This document shows positions 52,293-60,582 of a stretch of 60,582 nt of DNA, piece after piece. Source of the stretch: DATDDB01 sp035260545 (GTDB lineage Bacteria; Pseudomonadota; Gammaproteobacteria; Burkholderiales; Gallionellaceae); NCBI GenBank assembly GCA_035260545.1, contig DATFUZ010000037.1, positions 1 through 60,582 on the forward strand, in the 5' to 3' direction. Position numbers and translations under genes: made by a program. The number at the start of each line of letters is the position of its first letter. Positions within the stretch are counted from its first letter, which is position 1. The notes under the pieces are model-generated. The model searched no databases. It was not told the DNA's origin and was given only the letters and a program-made list of their open reading frames with translations.

Positions 52293-52643
52293 CTACAATT
52301 TCACCCCGAAATTTTCCAGCACGGCAATCATCAGGAAATAGCATGCCGCCGTGAGTGCGATGGAAAGGCCGAGGCTGAGGTAGAAATTCAGCCCGTGCTT
52401 CAGCAGCAGCGGCAGCGAGATGAACAACGCGAGCGACGGCAGGACAAGCCAGAAGATGCTGGTGGCCAGGGCACTTATCTTGTTCACATCGCGGGTGCCG
52501 ATGTAGAGCCAGATCATGGCGAGTACGGAGACGAGCGGAATGGAGGCCAATATCGCGCCGGCCAGGGTGCTGCGCTTGGAAATCTCCGCAATCGCGACGA
52601 TCAGGACGGACGTAATGATGATTTTTGCGAGGTAGTAAGCCAT
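52293..52643 (-). CDS. DUF3147 family membrane protein
   Basis: The 116 aa protein has four transmembrane helices (YYLAKIIITSVLIVAIAEISKRSTLAGAILASIPLVSVLAMIW, IFWLVLPSLALFISLPLLL, FYLSLGLSIALTAACYFLMI) and matches DUF3147. Function unknown. Single gene, next to two dihydrofolate reductase-like genes on the same strand. Confidence 0.85.
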   Translation of the reverse strand: MAYYLAKIIITSVLIVAIAEISKRSTLAGAILASIPLVSVLAMIWLYIGTRDVNKISALATSIFWLVLPSLALFISLPLLLKHGLNFYLSLGLSIALTAACYFLMIAVLENFGVKL

Positions 52644-52707
52644 GGCATGCCTCTTCGATCAGTGCTGCGTTGTTTGAAGCACACCGGCGGGGCGGCGGAA
52701 GGATTGA

Positions 52708-53256
<549 letters not shown>

Positions 53257-53372
53257 GAGGCAAGCGCTCCGATAATGATGGACAGCCGGATCGATTGTAC
53301 GCCGTTCCCGCGTGCGCTGGGTGTCCGCAGCAGGGAGCGCGGTTTGTGAACGACGCGGACGTGTTCAGCAGA

Positions 53373-53975
53373 TCAATCGGCAAACGAGCCCGTCTTCACC
53401 TCTCCGGCACGCGCGTAACGCGCGAAGATGACGCCGCTGGACGTGATGTCCGAGTGCGTGAGCCTGAATGCCGCCGGGATGGTCCCTGCGCCGAAAAGCC
53501 GCTTGCCCGCCCCCAGGGTGACGGGATGGATCTTGAGCGATAGCTCATCGACGAGGTCATGCTTGAGCAGCGTCTGGAGCAGGCCGCTGCTGCCCCATAC
53601 CTGGAGATCGGGGCCATCCTGCTGTTTCAGCCGCCGAATTTCCTGCGCGGCGTTGTCCTTGATGATGACGCTATTCTCCCACTTCGCCTCGGCAAGCGTG
53701 CTCGACACGACGTACTTCGCCGCCGGATTGATGCCGGGCCATATGCTCCCGTGTCGCGGCCAATAGGCGGCGAATATTTCGTAGGTCTTCCGGCCCAGCA
53801 GCACGGCGCGCGTCTGCTCCATCTCCTCGCGCATCATTGCGCCGGAGCGCTCGTCGGCGAACGGCACAGTCCAGCCGCCATACTTGAAGCCGCCCTCGGT
53901 ATCCTCCTCGGGCCCGCCCGGCGCCTGCATGACTCCGTCCAGCGTCACGAATGTAAGAGCGATGATCTTTCTCAT
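53373..53975 (-). CDS. Dihydrofolate reductase/RibD C-terminal-like protein 2
   Basis: The 200 aa protein has the same family features: KIIALTFVTLDGVMQAPGGPEEDTEGGFKYGGW, LLGRKTYEIFAAYWPRHG, KYVVSSTLAEAKWENSVII and LVDELSLKIHPVTLGAGKRLFG. These enzymes often reduce unknown substrates with NADPH. It lies 117 bp from its relative on the same strand; the two are probably ancient duplicates. Confidence 0.92.
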   Translation of the reverse strand: MRKIIALTFVTLDGVMQAPGGPEEDTEGGFKYGGWTVPFADERSGAMMREEMEQTRAVLLGRKTYEIFAAYWPRHGSIWPGINPAAKYVVSSTLAEAKWENSVIIKDNAAQEIRRLKQQDGPDLQVWGSSGLLQTLLKHDLVDELSLKIHPVTLGAGKRLFGAGTIPAAFRLTHSDITSSGVIFARYARAGEVKTGSFAD

Positions 53976-54032
53976 GGCGATTCTCCTTTGCCCTTCAGCG
54001 CGGTTGGGCTGAATGAAATGACGCCCAACGAG

Positions 54033-55397
54033 CTATTTGATCCACACGGTTTTCGCGTTCACGAATTCGAGTATGCCCTGGCGGGATAGCTCGCGGCCGT
54101 AGCCGGAAGCCTTCACGCCGCCGAAGGGCAGGCGCGGGTCGGATTTGACGAGGCCGTTGATGAAGGTGCAGCCGGCCTGGACGCTGGCGGCGAGGCGTTC
54201 GGCGCGCGCGGTGTCGCGGCTCCAGATGGAGGAGCCGAGGCCGTAGGGCGTTTCGTTGGCGATGCGCACGGCGTCATCTTCGCTCGCGGCGCGGATGATG
54301 ACGGCGACGGGGCCGAACAGCTCTTCGCGCCAGGCGCGGGTCTGTGCGGTGACGCGATCGAGAATGGAAGGCGGGTAGAAAAATCCCGCGCGGGCATCGG
54401 GCGCGCAGCCGGTCACGGCGACAGCGCCCTGGGCGATGGAGTCGGTCACTTGCCGGTGCAGGGCATCGCGCAGGTCTGCACGCGCCATGGGGCCGATCTG
54501 CGTGGCGTCGTCCATGGGGTCGCCCAGCGTGAGCGCCTCCACGCGGCTCTTGAAGCGGCTGAGAAATTCGTCGGCGATCTCCGGCACGAGGATGAAGCGC
54601 TTGGCGGCGATGCAGGATTGGCCGTTATTCTGGAAGCGCGAGGCGGCCGCGGTGGTGACGGCCTGTTCGAGATCCGCATCGTGGAGGACGATGAAGGGAT
54701 CGGAGCCGCCCAGCTCCAGCACGCATTTTTTCAAATGCTCTCCGGCGCAGGCCGCGACCTTGCGCCCGGTGGCTTCCGAGCCGGTGAGCGTGACGCCCTG
54801 CACCTCCGGGCTGGCGATCACCTCGGGCACGTGGGCGGTTTCTATCATCAGCGTGGTGAACACGCCTTCCGGCAAGCCGCTCTCCCGGAACAGGGCCTCC
54901 AGCGCCAGCGCGCACTGCGGCACCGAGGGCGCGTGTTTCAGCAGCAGCGCATTGCCCGCCATAAGCGCCGGCGCCGCGGCGCGGATGACCTGCCAGAACG
55001 GGAAATTCCACGGCATGATGGCGAGCACAACGCCCAGCGGATAGTGGGCGACATAGCTCTTGCCGGCGTCGGATTCCATGGTCTCGGCGCGCAGGAATTC
55101 CTCCGCATGCTGCGCGTAGTAGTCGCAGGCCAGCGCACACTTTTCGGCCTCGGCGCGCGCCTCGCGCAGCAGCTTGCCCATTTCCAGCGTCATCAGCGCG
55201 GCAAAACGGTCGCGCTGCGCATGCAGGCGGGCGGATACCTCGCGCAGCACCGCCGCGCGTTCGGCGAAGGCGGTTTGCGCCCAGGCTTGCTGCGCGCGGC
55301 CCGCTTGCGCCAGCGCCTGCCGCAGACGGGCGGCATCCCAACTGGGGAAGATCTCGATCAGCCGGCCGGTGGCCGGGTCAAGCGTCGCGTGGGGCAT
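54033..55397 (-). CDS. NAD(P)-dependent aldehyde (succinate-semialdehyde) dehydrogenase
   Basis: Start at 55397 fits AAGG nine bases upstream; the frame also has an ATG at 55406. The 454 aa protein has the ALDH active site: Glu228 (LELGGSDPF) and Cys262 (NNGQSCIAAKRF), plus the coenzyme motif LTGSEATGRKVA and WNFPFWQVIRAAAPALMAGNALLLKHA. The pattern is of the GabD/YneI-type succinate-semialdehyde dehydrogenases, which oxidise semialdehyde to succinate. Substrate specificity is an inference. Confidence 0.92.
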   Translation of the reverse strand: MPHATLDPATGRLIEIFPSWDAARLRQALAQAGRAQQAWAQTAFAERAAVLREVSARLHAQRDRFAALMTLEMGKLLREARAEAEKCALACDYYAQHAEEFLRAETMESDAGKSYVAHYPLGVVLAIMPWNFPFWQVIRAAAPALMAGNALLLKHAPSVPQCALALEALFRESGLPEGVFTTLMIETAHVPEVIASPEVQGVTLTGSEATGRKVAACAGEHLKKCVLELGGSDPFIVLHDADLEQAVTTAAASRFQNNGQSCIAAKRFILVPEIADEFLSRFKSRVEALTLGDPMDDATQIGPMARADLRDALHRQVTDSIAQGAVAVTGCAPDARAGFFYPPSILDRVTAQTRAWREELFGPVAVIIRAASEDDAVRIANETPYGLGSSIWSRDTARAERLAASVQAGCTFINGLVKSDPRLPFGGVKASGYGRELSRQGILEFVNAKTVWIK

Positions 55398-55485
55398 GAT
55401 GGTCATCCTTTCCGTTTGATGGGCGGCCGGTGCGCCGCGATCACATTTCCGCCGCGAAGTGCGCAGGGGCGCGTCGCGCCAGCTT

Positions 55486-56172
55486 TCACGTTCCGTCTTC
55501 CACGTCATCCATGCAGGCCGGGTCGTCGTGGCTCGCCGTGTTCACCCGCATGCTCACGCGCCAGGCGCGCATGCGTTCCGGGGGATAGGGCTGCACCAGC
55601 TTCTCGGCGTGGGGATTGGCGCTGTTGAGCCAGGCCGCGTAGTTTTCGGGCGCGATGATGAGGGGCATGCGGTCGTGGATGGGTGACAGCAGCGCATTCG
55701 CGTCGGTGGTGATGATGGTGCAGGTTTCCAGTACCTCGCCCGCAGGGTCGCGCCAGCGTTCCCAGAGGCCGGCCATGCCGAAGGGGCTGTTGTCCGCCAT
55801 GGCGACGCACCAGGGCTGCTTGTGGCCGGCAGCGCCTTGCCATTCATAAAAGGCCGTGGCGGGGATGAGGCAATGGTGGCGGCGCCAGGCATTGCGGAAG
55901 GCGGGCTTTTCGCCCAGGGTTTCGGCGCGGGCGTTGATGAGGCGGTGGCCGATGGCGGGGTCTTTCGCCCAGGAGGGGATGAGCCCCCACCGAACGAAGG
56001 CGAGCTCGCGTTTCGCTTCCGCGCCATCGCCCGCGCGCTCCCCCTCACGCACAATGGCGACCTGCTGGCCGGGCGCGATGTTGTAATGCGGCGGCGCAGT
56101 CTCCACCCACCCGACGTCGAACCGCGCGTTGAGTTCTTCCGTACCGCAGGTGTTGGCGTAGCGTCCGCACAT
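55486..56172 (-). CDS. SRAP-domain protein (HMCES/YedK-like), abasic-site crosslinker
   Basis: The 228 aa protein starts MCGRYANT at 56172, so Cys2 becomes N-terminal after Met removal and can form the covalent thiazolidine with abasic sites. Other conserved residues: YNIAPGQQVAIV, WGLIPSWAKDPAIGHRLINARAETL, CLIPATAFYEW and HDRMPLIIAPE (His). The alternative ATG at 56178 would mask Cys2, so 56172 is preferred. YedK-type proteins shield abasic sites in single-stranded DNA during replication and are often SOS-associated. Confidence 0.95.
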   Translation of the reverse strand: MCGRYANTCGTEELNARFDVGWVETAPPHYNIAPGQQVAIVREGERAGDGAEAKRELAFVRWGLIPSWAKDPAIGHRLINARAETLGEKPAFRNAWRRHHCLIPATAFYEWQGAAGHKQPWCVAMADNSPFGMAGLWERWRDPAGEVLETCTIITTDANALLSPIHDRMPLIIAPENYAAWLNSANPHAEKLVQPYPPERMRAWRVSMRVNTASHDDPACMDDVEDGT

Positions 56173-56427
56173 GCGCATACTGTAGCGCAAAGTGCGCTTG
56201 CGATAAATGCATAGATGGCAGGCGCCATCCGCGCCCTTGCATGACGCGCTTGATGGGCGTAGTATTTTCGATACGGCACACGCCGGCGGCAGCCGGCGCC
56301 TCAATCCGCGCCGGCCGCTTCCCGCACCATGCACCACGCATGCTTCATCCGCAGCACGTCTTCAGCTGCTGCGGGGACCGGACCAGACTCATTCTGATTC
56401 GTTAATCAACGCAGAGGAGATCTCATC

Positions 56428-57000
56428 ATGGACAATCCCGAAAAACCAGCCACACTGGAAAGGCCCGATACACCGGAAACGGCCAGCCGTCCTGAAACCC
56501 AGGCCACGCCCGAAGCCGAGCAAAAGGCCGGGCTCTATGACCGCTTTGTCGAGCTTTCGCGCGACATCTTCGCGGCCGGCCAGGACAAGGGGCGCGAGGC
56601 GATGGAAAAGGCGATGGAGCGCGCGCGCGAGCAGATGACGGCGGCGGGCGAATTCACTTCCGACCAGGGCGAGACATTCAAGCGCTACATGCGCCGCGAT
56701 CTGGAGCAGACGCGCGAGGAGATGCGCCAGTTCGGCGAGAGCGCGAAGGAAACTTTGCACCCGGCGCGGCTGGGCGCGGGCGCGCTGTCCTCGCTTTCGA
56801 AGATCATGAAGGCCGCGGGCCACGCGCTGGCCGAGCTTTCCTCGAAGGCGGAAAGTGCGCTCGAGTACGAGAGCGGCGAGGTGACGATGGCCGGCACGCT
56901 CACCTGCCTGGCCTGCGGGGAAAAGGTTCAGTTGCGCCACACCGCGGTGGTGCCCGAGTGCCCCAAGTGCGGCGGCACGCGCTTTCGCAAGAGCTACTGA
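56428..57000 (+). CDS. Zinc-ribbon protein, YbeL/DUF1451-like
   Basis: The 190 aa protein has a Pro/Glu-rich N-terminus, a long helical region (about 35-140, DRFVELSRDIFAAGQDKGREAMEKAMERAREQM) and a C-terminal zinc ribbon: GTLTCLACGEKVQLRHTAVVPECPKCGGTRF (two C-x2-C pairs). This matches YbeL/DUF1451 proteins of unknown function. ATG 56428 follows AGGAG. Divergent from the SRAP gene. Confidence 0.88.
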   Translation: MDNPEKPATLERPDTPETASRPETQATPEAEQKAGLYDRFVELSRDIFAAGQDKGREAMEKAMERAREQMTAAGEFTSDQGETFKRYMRRDLEQTREEMRQFGESAKETLHPARLGAGALSSLSKIMKAAGHALAELSSKAESALEYESGEVTMAGTLTCLACGEKVQLRHTAVVPECPKCGGTRFRKSY

Positions 57001-57213
57001 GCCGCGCCGTTTCGCGCCGCGGCGACAGCGGCCGCGCGGATTGGTTCCGGTTTTTTGCGGGGAAGTTTTTGCGCCGTTTATTTTTGCGGAATTTCGGCGT
57101 ATATTTGATTTCAGTCTGGTGATTTCACTCTGCCGGCCAGACGCCGCACCTTGCGCATCTGGAATGGGTATTGCAATTCGCGCGGGCCTTGCCTCCCGCG
57201 CTGCACGGAGCCG

Positions 57214-58509
57214 ATGATGAAGATAAGGATTGGAGTCATGCTGGTTCTTGCCGGGGCGCTCGCGGCCATGCCGCCGCTGGCGATTGCCGCCACGCCCGCA
57301 CCCGCCGCGGCGAAATCCGCCCCCGCGAAAACCTACACCGATGCGCAGCTCGACCAGATGCTGGCGCCGGTTGCCCTCTACCCGGACCAGTTGCTGTCGC
57401 AGATATTGATGGCCTCCACCTATCCGCTGGAAGTGGTGGAAGCCGCGCGCTGGGTGCGCAAGCCGGACAATGCCGCGCTCACCGGCGATGCGCTGGCCAA
57501 TGCCCTCAAGTCGGAGCCGTGGGCGCCCAGCGTGAAATCGCTGGTGCCGTTTCCCCAGGTGCTGCACATGATGGACGAGAACCTGACCTGGACCGAGCAG
57601 ATGGGCGACGCCTTTCTTTCCAGCGAGAAGGCGGTGATGGCCTCGGTGCAGCGCCTGCGCAAGCAGGCCCAGGAGGCCGGGCACCTCAAGTCCAACCAGT
57701 ACGCCGACGTGGAAGACCAGAATTCGCAGATCGTCATCGTGCCCGCGATGGCGAATTACGTCTACGTCCCGGTGTACGATCCGTTCTTCGTTTACGGCGC
57801 GTGGATGTATCCGGCCTATCCGCCCTATTACTTCCCCGGCTATTTCAATGTGGGAATCGTCGGCGGCTTCGGTTGGTTCGGCTTTTCCATCGTGCAGCCG
57901 CTGTGGGGCTGGTCCAACCTGAACTGGGTGGCCTACTCGGTTTACGTCAACCCCACGCGCTACAACGACCTCGACATGTACGGCCCGCCCATCCGCGGCG
58001 ACCGCTGGTATCACGATCCCTACCACCGCCACGGCGTGCCCTACCCCAGCGCAGACCTGCGCGAGCGCTTTTACAGGCCGGGCGGCGTGGGCGAGCTGGG
58101 CCGCTTCCGCGGCTATCCCATGGCGCCCGCGCCGAATACGCCCGCGGGTGCGGCGGCCGGCGTGTATGGCGGCGGGACTGCAGGCGCGATGCGCCAGCGC
58201 CAGTTCGAAACCCAGCGCCGCGAGGCCAACCGGTTCCGCGAACGCGAGCAGCCCCAGTTCCGCGAACGCGAACAGCCACGGCCTGGCGGGCGCGAATTCG
58301 GCGGCCAGCAGCGCTTCCAGGCGCCCCGCCCCTCGCCCGCGTTCGAATCGTTCGGGCGCAGCGCCCCTGAGTTGCGCATGCAATCGCAGCGCGGCTTCTC
58401 CAGCCGCCGCTCTGCGCCCGGCGACGGCGGTTACTTCCGCGGCGGCGGCCTCGGCGGTTTGGGCGGCGAGGTCCGGGGCGGTGGGGGCGGCGGCCGGGGC
58501 CGCAGATAA
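57214..58509 (+). CDS. DUF3300 secreted protein
   Basis: Start at 57214 or 57217 (both after GGAG). The 431 aa protein has a Sec signal (ending AIAATPAP), the DUF3300 domain (TYTDAQLDQMLAPVALYPDQLLSQILMASTYPLEVVEAARWV, residues about 40-150; VPVYDPFFVYGAW), then an Arg/Gln-rich low-complexity region and a Gly/Arg-rich C-terminus. Predicted to be periplasmic or outer-membrane. It forms a gene pair with DUF2950 downstream, as commonly seen in bacteria. Confidence 0.92.
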   Translation: MMKIRIGVMLVLAGALAAMPPLAIAATPAPAAAKSAPAKTYTDAQLDQMLAPVALYPDQLLSQILMASTYPLEVVEAARWVRKPDNAALTGDALANALKSEPWAPSVKSLVPFPQVLHMMDENLTWTEQMGDAFLSSEKAVMASVQRLRKQAQEAGHLKSNQYADVEDQNSQIVIVPAMANYVYVPVYDPFFVYGAWMYPAYPPYYFPGYFNVGIVGGFGWFGFSIVQPLWGWSNLNWVAYSVYVNPTRYNDLDMYGPPIRGDRWYHDPYHRHGVPYPSADLRERFYRPGGVGELGRFRGYPMAPAPNTPAGAAAGVYGGGTAGAMRQRQFETQRREANRFREREQPQFREREQPRPGGREFGGQQRFQAPRPSPAFESFGRSAPELRMQSQRGFSSRRSAPGDGGYFRGGGLGGLGGEVRGGGGGGRGRR

Positions 58510-58545
58510 CGGCGCAAGCCGCACATACACACAGGTGAGACGGCC

Positions 58546-59568
58546 ATGATTTCTATCCATACCCTACGCCGCCCGCGTCCTGCCGCGCTTGCGGCCAGCC
58601 TGCTCGCGCTGGCGGGCGGCCTGTTCGCGCTGCTGCTGGCTGGCGGCGCGGTTGCCGCCACGCACAAGGCGCCAGGTTCCAAGACGCCTGCCGCCAAGAC
58701 ACAGGCTCAACAAACCTTCGCTACCCCGGAACAGGGGGCCGATGCGCTTGCCGCCGCCTGGCGCGACAACAGCAAGCCGGACCTCGCCAGGATATTCGGC
58801 GCGGCTGGCGCCAAGCTGGTCAACTCGGGCGACCCGGTGGCGGACCGCAATGTGCAGTCGCGGCTCGCCGCCGCCTACGACACCCAGCACCGCATCGTGA
58901 GCCTGGGCGCGGACCGCGCACTGCTGGTGATCGGCAAGAATGGGTTTTCCTTCCCCATACCGCTGGCGCGCCGTGACACGGGGAAAGCGGGCTCGGCCTG
59001 GTATTTCGACACCCGGGCGGGCGCGGAAGAGATACTGGACCGGCGCATCGGCCGCAACGAGCTGGACGCCATCGGGGTCTGCCGCGCCTATGTGGATGCG
59101 CAGCGCGACTATGCCGCGCGCAGCGAGCCGCCCGGCATTTACGCCATGAAGATCGCCAGCTCGAAGGACAAACACGACGGGCTCTACTGGCCCGCCCAGC
59201 CCGGCGAGCCGGAAAGCCCCTTCGGCCCGCTGATCGCGGCGGCGTCGGACCAGGGCTATCGCGATGCGGGCAAGGGCGCCGTGCTCGCGCCCTACCACGG
59301 CTATCGCTACAAGATCCTGACCGCCCAAGGTCCGCACGCGCCGGGCCGGGCGCACAGCTACATCGTGCATGGCCGGATGACCCGCGGCTATGCGCTGGTG
59401 GCGTGGCCGGCGGAATACGCCAACTCCGGCGTGATGACCTTCATCGTCAACCAGAACGGCATCGTCTTCGAGAAGAATCTGGGCAAGGACACCGCGCAGC
59501 TCGCGCGCAAGATGACCGCCTACGACCCGGATTCGAGCTGGCATGTGGCCGTGACGCCCGAGGAATGA
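58546..59568 (+). CDS. DUF2950 secreted protein
   Basis: The 340 aa protein has a signal (AASLLALAGGLFALLLAGGAVAATH) and the DUF2950 core: FATPEQGADALAAAWRDN, GKAGSAWYFDTRAGAEEILDRRIGRNELDAIGVCRAYVDAQRDYA and GYALVAWPAEYANSGVMTFIVNQNGIVFEKNLGKDT. It starts 36 bp after DUF3300 and is probably co-transcribed; the pair is likely to act together in the envelope but its function is unknown. Confidence 0.94.
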   Translation: MISIHTLRRPRPAALAASLLALAGGLFALLLAGGAVAATHKAPGSKTPAAKTQAQQTFATPEQGADALAAAWRDNSKPDLARIFGAAGAKLVNSGDPVADRNVQSRLAAAYDTQHRIVSLGADRALLVIGKNGFSFPIPLARRDTGKAGSAWYFDTRAGAEEILDRRIGRNELDAIGVCRAYVDAQRDYAARSEPPGIYAMKIASSKDKHDGLYWPAQPGEPESPFGPLIAAASDQGYRDAGKGAVLAPYHGYRYKILTAQGPHAPGRAHSYIVHGRMTRGYALVAWPAEYANSGVMTFIVNQNGIVFEKNLGKDTAQLARKMTAYDPDSSWHVAVTPEE

Positions 59569-59597
59569 TCGCGCCCAGGCCGCGCAGAACAGGCCCG

Positions 59598-59632
59598 AAA
59601 AAAAGGCCCCGATGCCGTGAAGCGCCGGGGCC
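59598..59632 (-). terminator. Rho-independent terminator on the minus strand
   Basis: GGCCCC (59605-59610) / GGGGCC (59627-59632) with seven T on the minus strand (59604-59598). It ends the glycosyltransferase transcript read from 60577. The plus-strand A run means that it does not terminate DUF2950. Confidence 0.65.
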
Positions 59633-59821
59633 CGGAGGCCTGAAAGTTAAGAGGGCCAGGCAACGCTCCAGATGAAGCCGATGAGCGGGGAGATTGCGGT
59701 TGGGGTTGCTGCCGGATTCAGCGCCGCCTGACAGGATGCACTTTAGCGCCGGAATCACTCGCAGGGAATGCGACATAATGCCGCAGGGCGCGCCGGCCCC
59801 GCCCCGGCATTCGGCGGCAGC

Positions 59822-60577
59822 CTAGGCGTTGAGGAAGCGCTGCTTGTCCATCTGCGGAAAATATTGCTCCAGCATGAACAGCGGCAGTTGATACTGCGGA
59901 AACGCGCGCGAGGTGTTGCCGCCGTGCAGGATGTGCAGGCAGATGCCCTTGGTGTCGGCGTGCCCGCCCAGGCGGAAATGTTCCCGCGCCTGCAGGGCAA
60001 ACGCGCCGTCCTCGTTCCAGTCCAGATGCAAAAACGGTGCGCGCGCCCACACCGCCTTGCGGTAGATCCAGCCGAAGCCGAAGCCGAGGTGGTTGTCCTT
60101 GAAACTGTCGTCGGTCCGGGAGTCGAAAACCATAAGCTCGGCGCGCTCGCGCCCCAGCGCAAAGTGCAGGCCATCCTTCAGCATCATGTCCCAGAAACCG
60201 AAGAAGCGATGACGCAGGTCGAACAGAAACCACGCTCTGAGATTGACCATGTCGTAGCCGTCGCTGGTGAGCGCATTGAGCATGGTGTGCGCATAGCCCG
60301 GCGCGTAGTAATCGTCATCGTCGAAATGGAGGATCACCTCGCTTTGCGCCTGCTCCACCAGAAGATTGCGCTTCTCGCCCACGCTCATTCTCTGCGGCAG
60401 GTGGATGTAGCGGATGCGCGGGTCGCCGGGCGGATCGAAATGCGCAGACTTCTCCGGGCTGTCGTCCGCAATCAGCCATTCGATGTCCTGCAGCGTCTGC
60501 GACTGTACACACTGCCGTATCCTGGGCAGGAAGTCGTCACGCTGGAAGGTGGGGGTAATGATGCTGATTTGCGGCAT
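59822..60577 (-). CDS. Family 2 glycosyltransferase
   Basis: The 251 aa protein is a GT-A fold glycosyltransferase: PQISIITPTFQRDDFLPRIRQCVQSQTLQDIEWLIADDS at the nucleotide site and the DxD-like HFDDDDYYAPGYA (residues about 84-95). It likely transfers a sugar from a nucleotide sugar in surface polysaccharide or glycan synthesis. No cluster is visible at this window edge. The gene ends at TAG 59822-59824. Confidence 0.9.
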   Translation of the reverse strand: MPQISIITPTFQRDDFLPRIRQCVQSQTLQDIEWLIADDSPEKSAHFDPPGDPRIRYIHLPQRMSVGEKRNLLVEQAQSEVILHFDDDDYYAPGYAHTMLNALTSDGYDMVNLRAWFLFDLRHRFFGFWDMMLKDGLHFALGRERAELMVFDSRTDDSFKDNHLGFGFGWIYRKAVWARAPFLHLDWNEDGAFALQAREHFRLGGHADTKGICLHILHGGNTSRAFPQYQLPLFMLEQYFPQMDKQRFLNA

Positions 60578-60582
60578 AGGGG

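Overview
The window looks like chromosomal DNA of a GC-rich Gram-negative betaproteobacterium, perhaps of the Nitrosomonadales/Gallionella type. This rests on the Cyo-type quinol oxidase, many small periplasmic c-type cytochromes, copper and metal handling genes, a TAT-dependent Rieske protein, SlyX and the DUF3300/DUF2950 pair. No rRNA, tRNA or CRISPR array was recognised. Most genes are housekeeping or respiratory, interrupted by short AT-richer patches carrying mobile-element debris and poorly known genes.

Layout: 1-3 kb holds a SulP anion transporter (cut by the window edge) and a porin whose 5' end abuts an IS transposase. 3.8-5 kb is decayed DNA: an Rhs remnant, palindromic repeats and a small membrane protein. 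5-11.2 kb carries slyX, a Sel1-repeat lipoprotein, a His-rich secreted microprotein next to an outer-membrane porin, AT-rich membrane proteins of unknown function and a broken ABC exporter. 11.3-20 kb has a PA0069-type radical SAM protein behind a perfect 14-bp palindromic operator, DUF2314 and DUF817 proteins, a solitary OLD-family nuclease and an rlhA-like U32 gene carrying an in-frame insertion of about 150 bp. 20.2-21.1 kb holds two homologous 41-44 aa membrane microproteins, the second of which is too short for usual gene callers.

22-31 kb is a respiratory region. A complete cyoABCDE operon on the minus strand (quinol oxidase plus heme O synthase, genes overlapping or nearly so) is flanked by two closely related monoheme cytochromes c. 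Around it lie a PAS-domain protein, a periplasmic protein and a 153-bp MITE-like element. 31-42 kb contains a CMD-family protein, a lipoprotein, a membrane protein translationally coupled to a 7TMR-DISM hybrid histidine kinase, a compact operon of two ABM-fold proteins, an EthD protein and a WYL regulator, a CBS protein, and a Rieske protein without its cytochrome b and c1 partners. 42-45.4 kb is a copper-handling cluster: a Met-rich cytochrome c, and an outer-membrane protein-copC-copD operon joined by ATGA overlaps.

46-51 kb is an accessory, AT-richer patch: a DUF2971 protein, a MITE-like element, a glycine-zipper membrane protein, a HEPN-like protein with an RX4H motif, a Cache-like/class III nucleotide cyclase and a PD-(D/E)XK nuclease-like protein. 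51-60.6 kb returns to GC-rich genes: a CapA-like metallophosphoesterase, DUF3147, two RibD/DHFR-like proteins, an aldehyde dehydrogenase, an SRAP (HMCES/YedK) DNA-protein crosslink protein, a YbeL-like zinc-ribbon protein, DUF3300 plus DUF2950, and a glycosyltransferase.

The most interesting signals are the paired microproteins with matching downstream hairpins, the in-frame palindromic insertion in rlhA, a hairpin burying a Shine-Dalgarno, leader terminators upstream of two genes, and the dispersed MITE/REP families.
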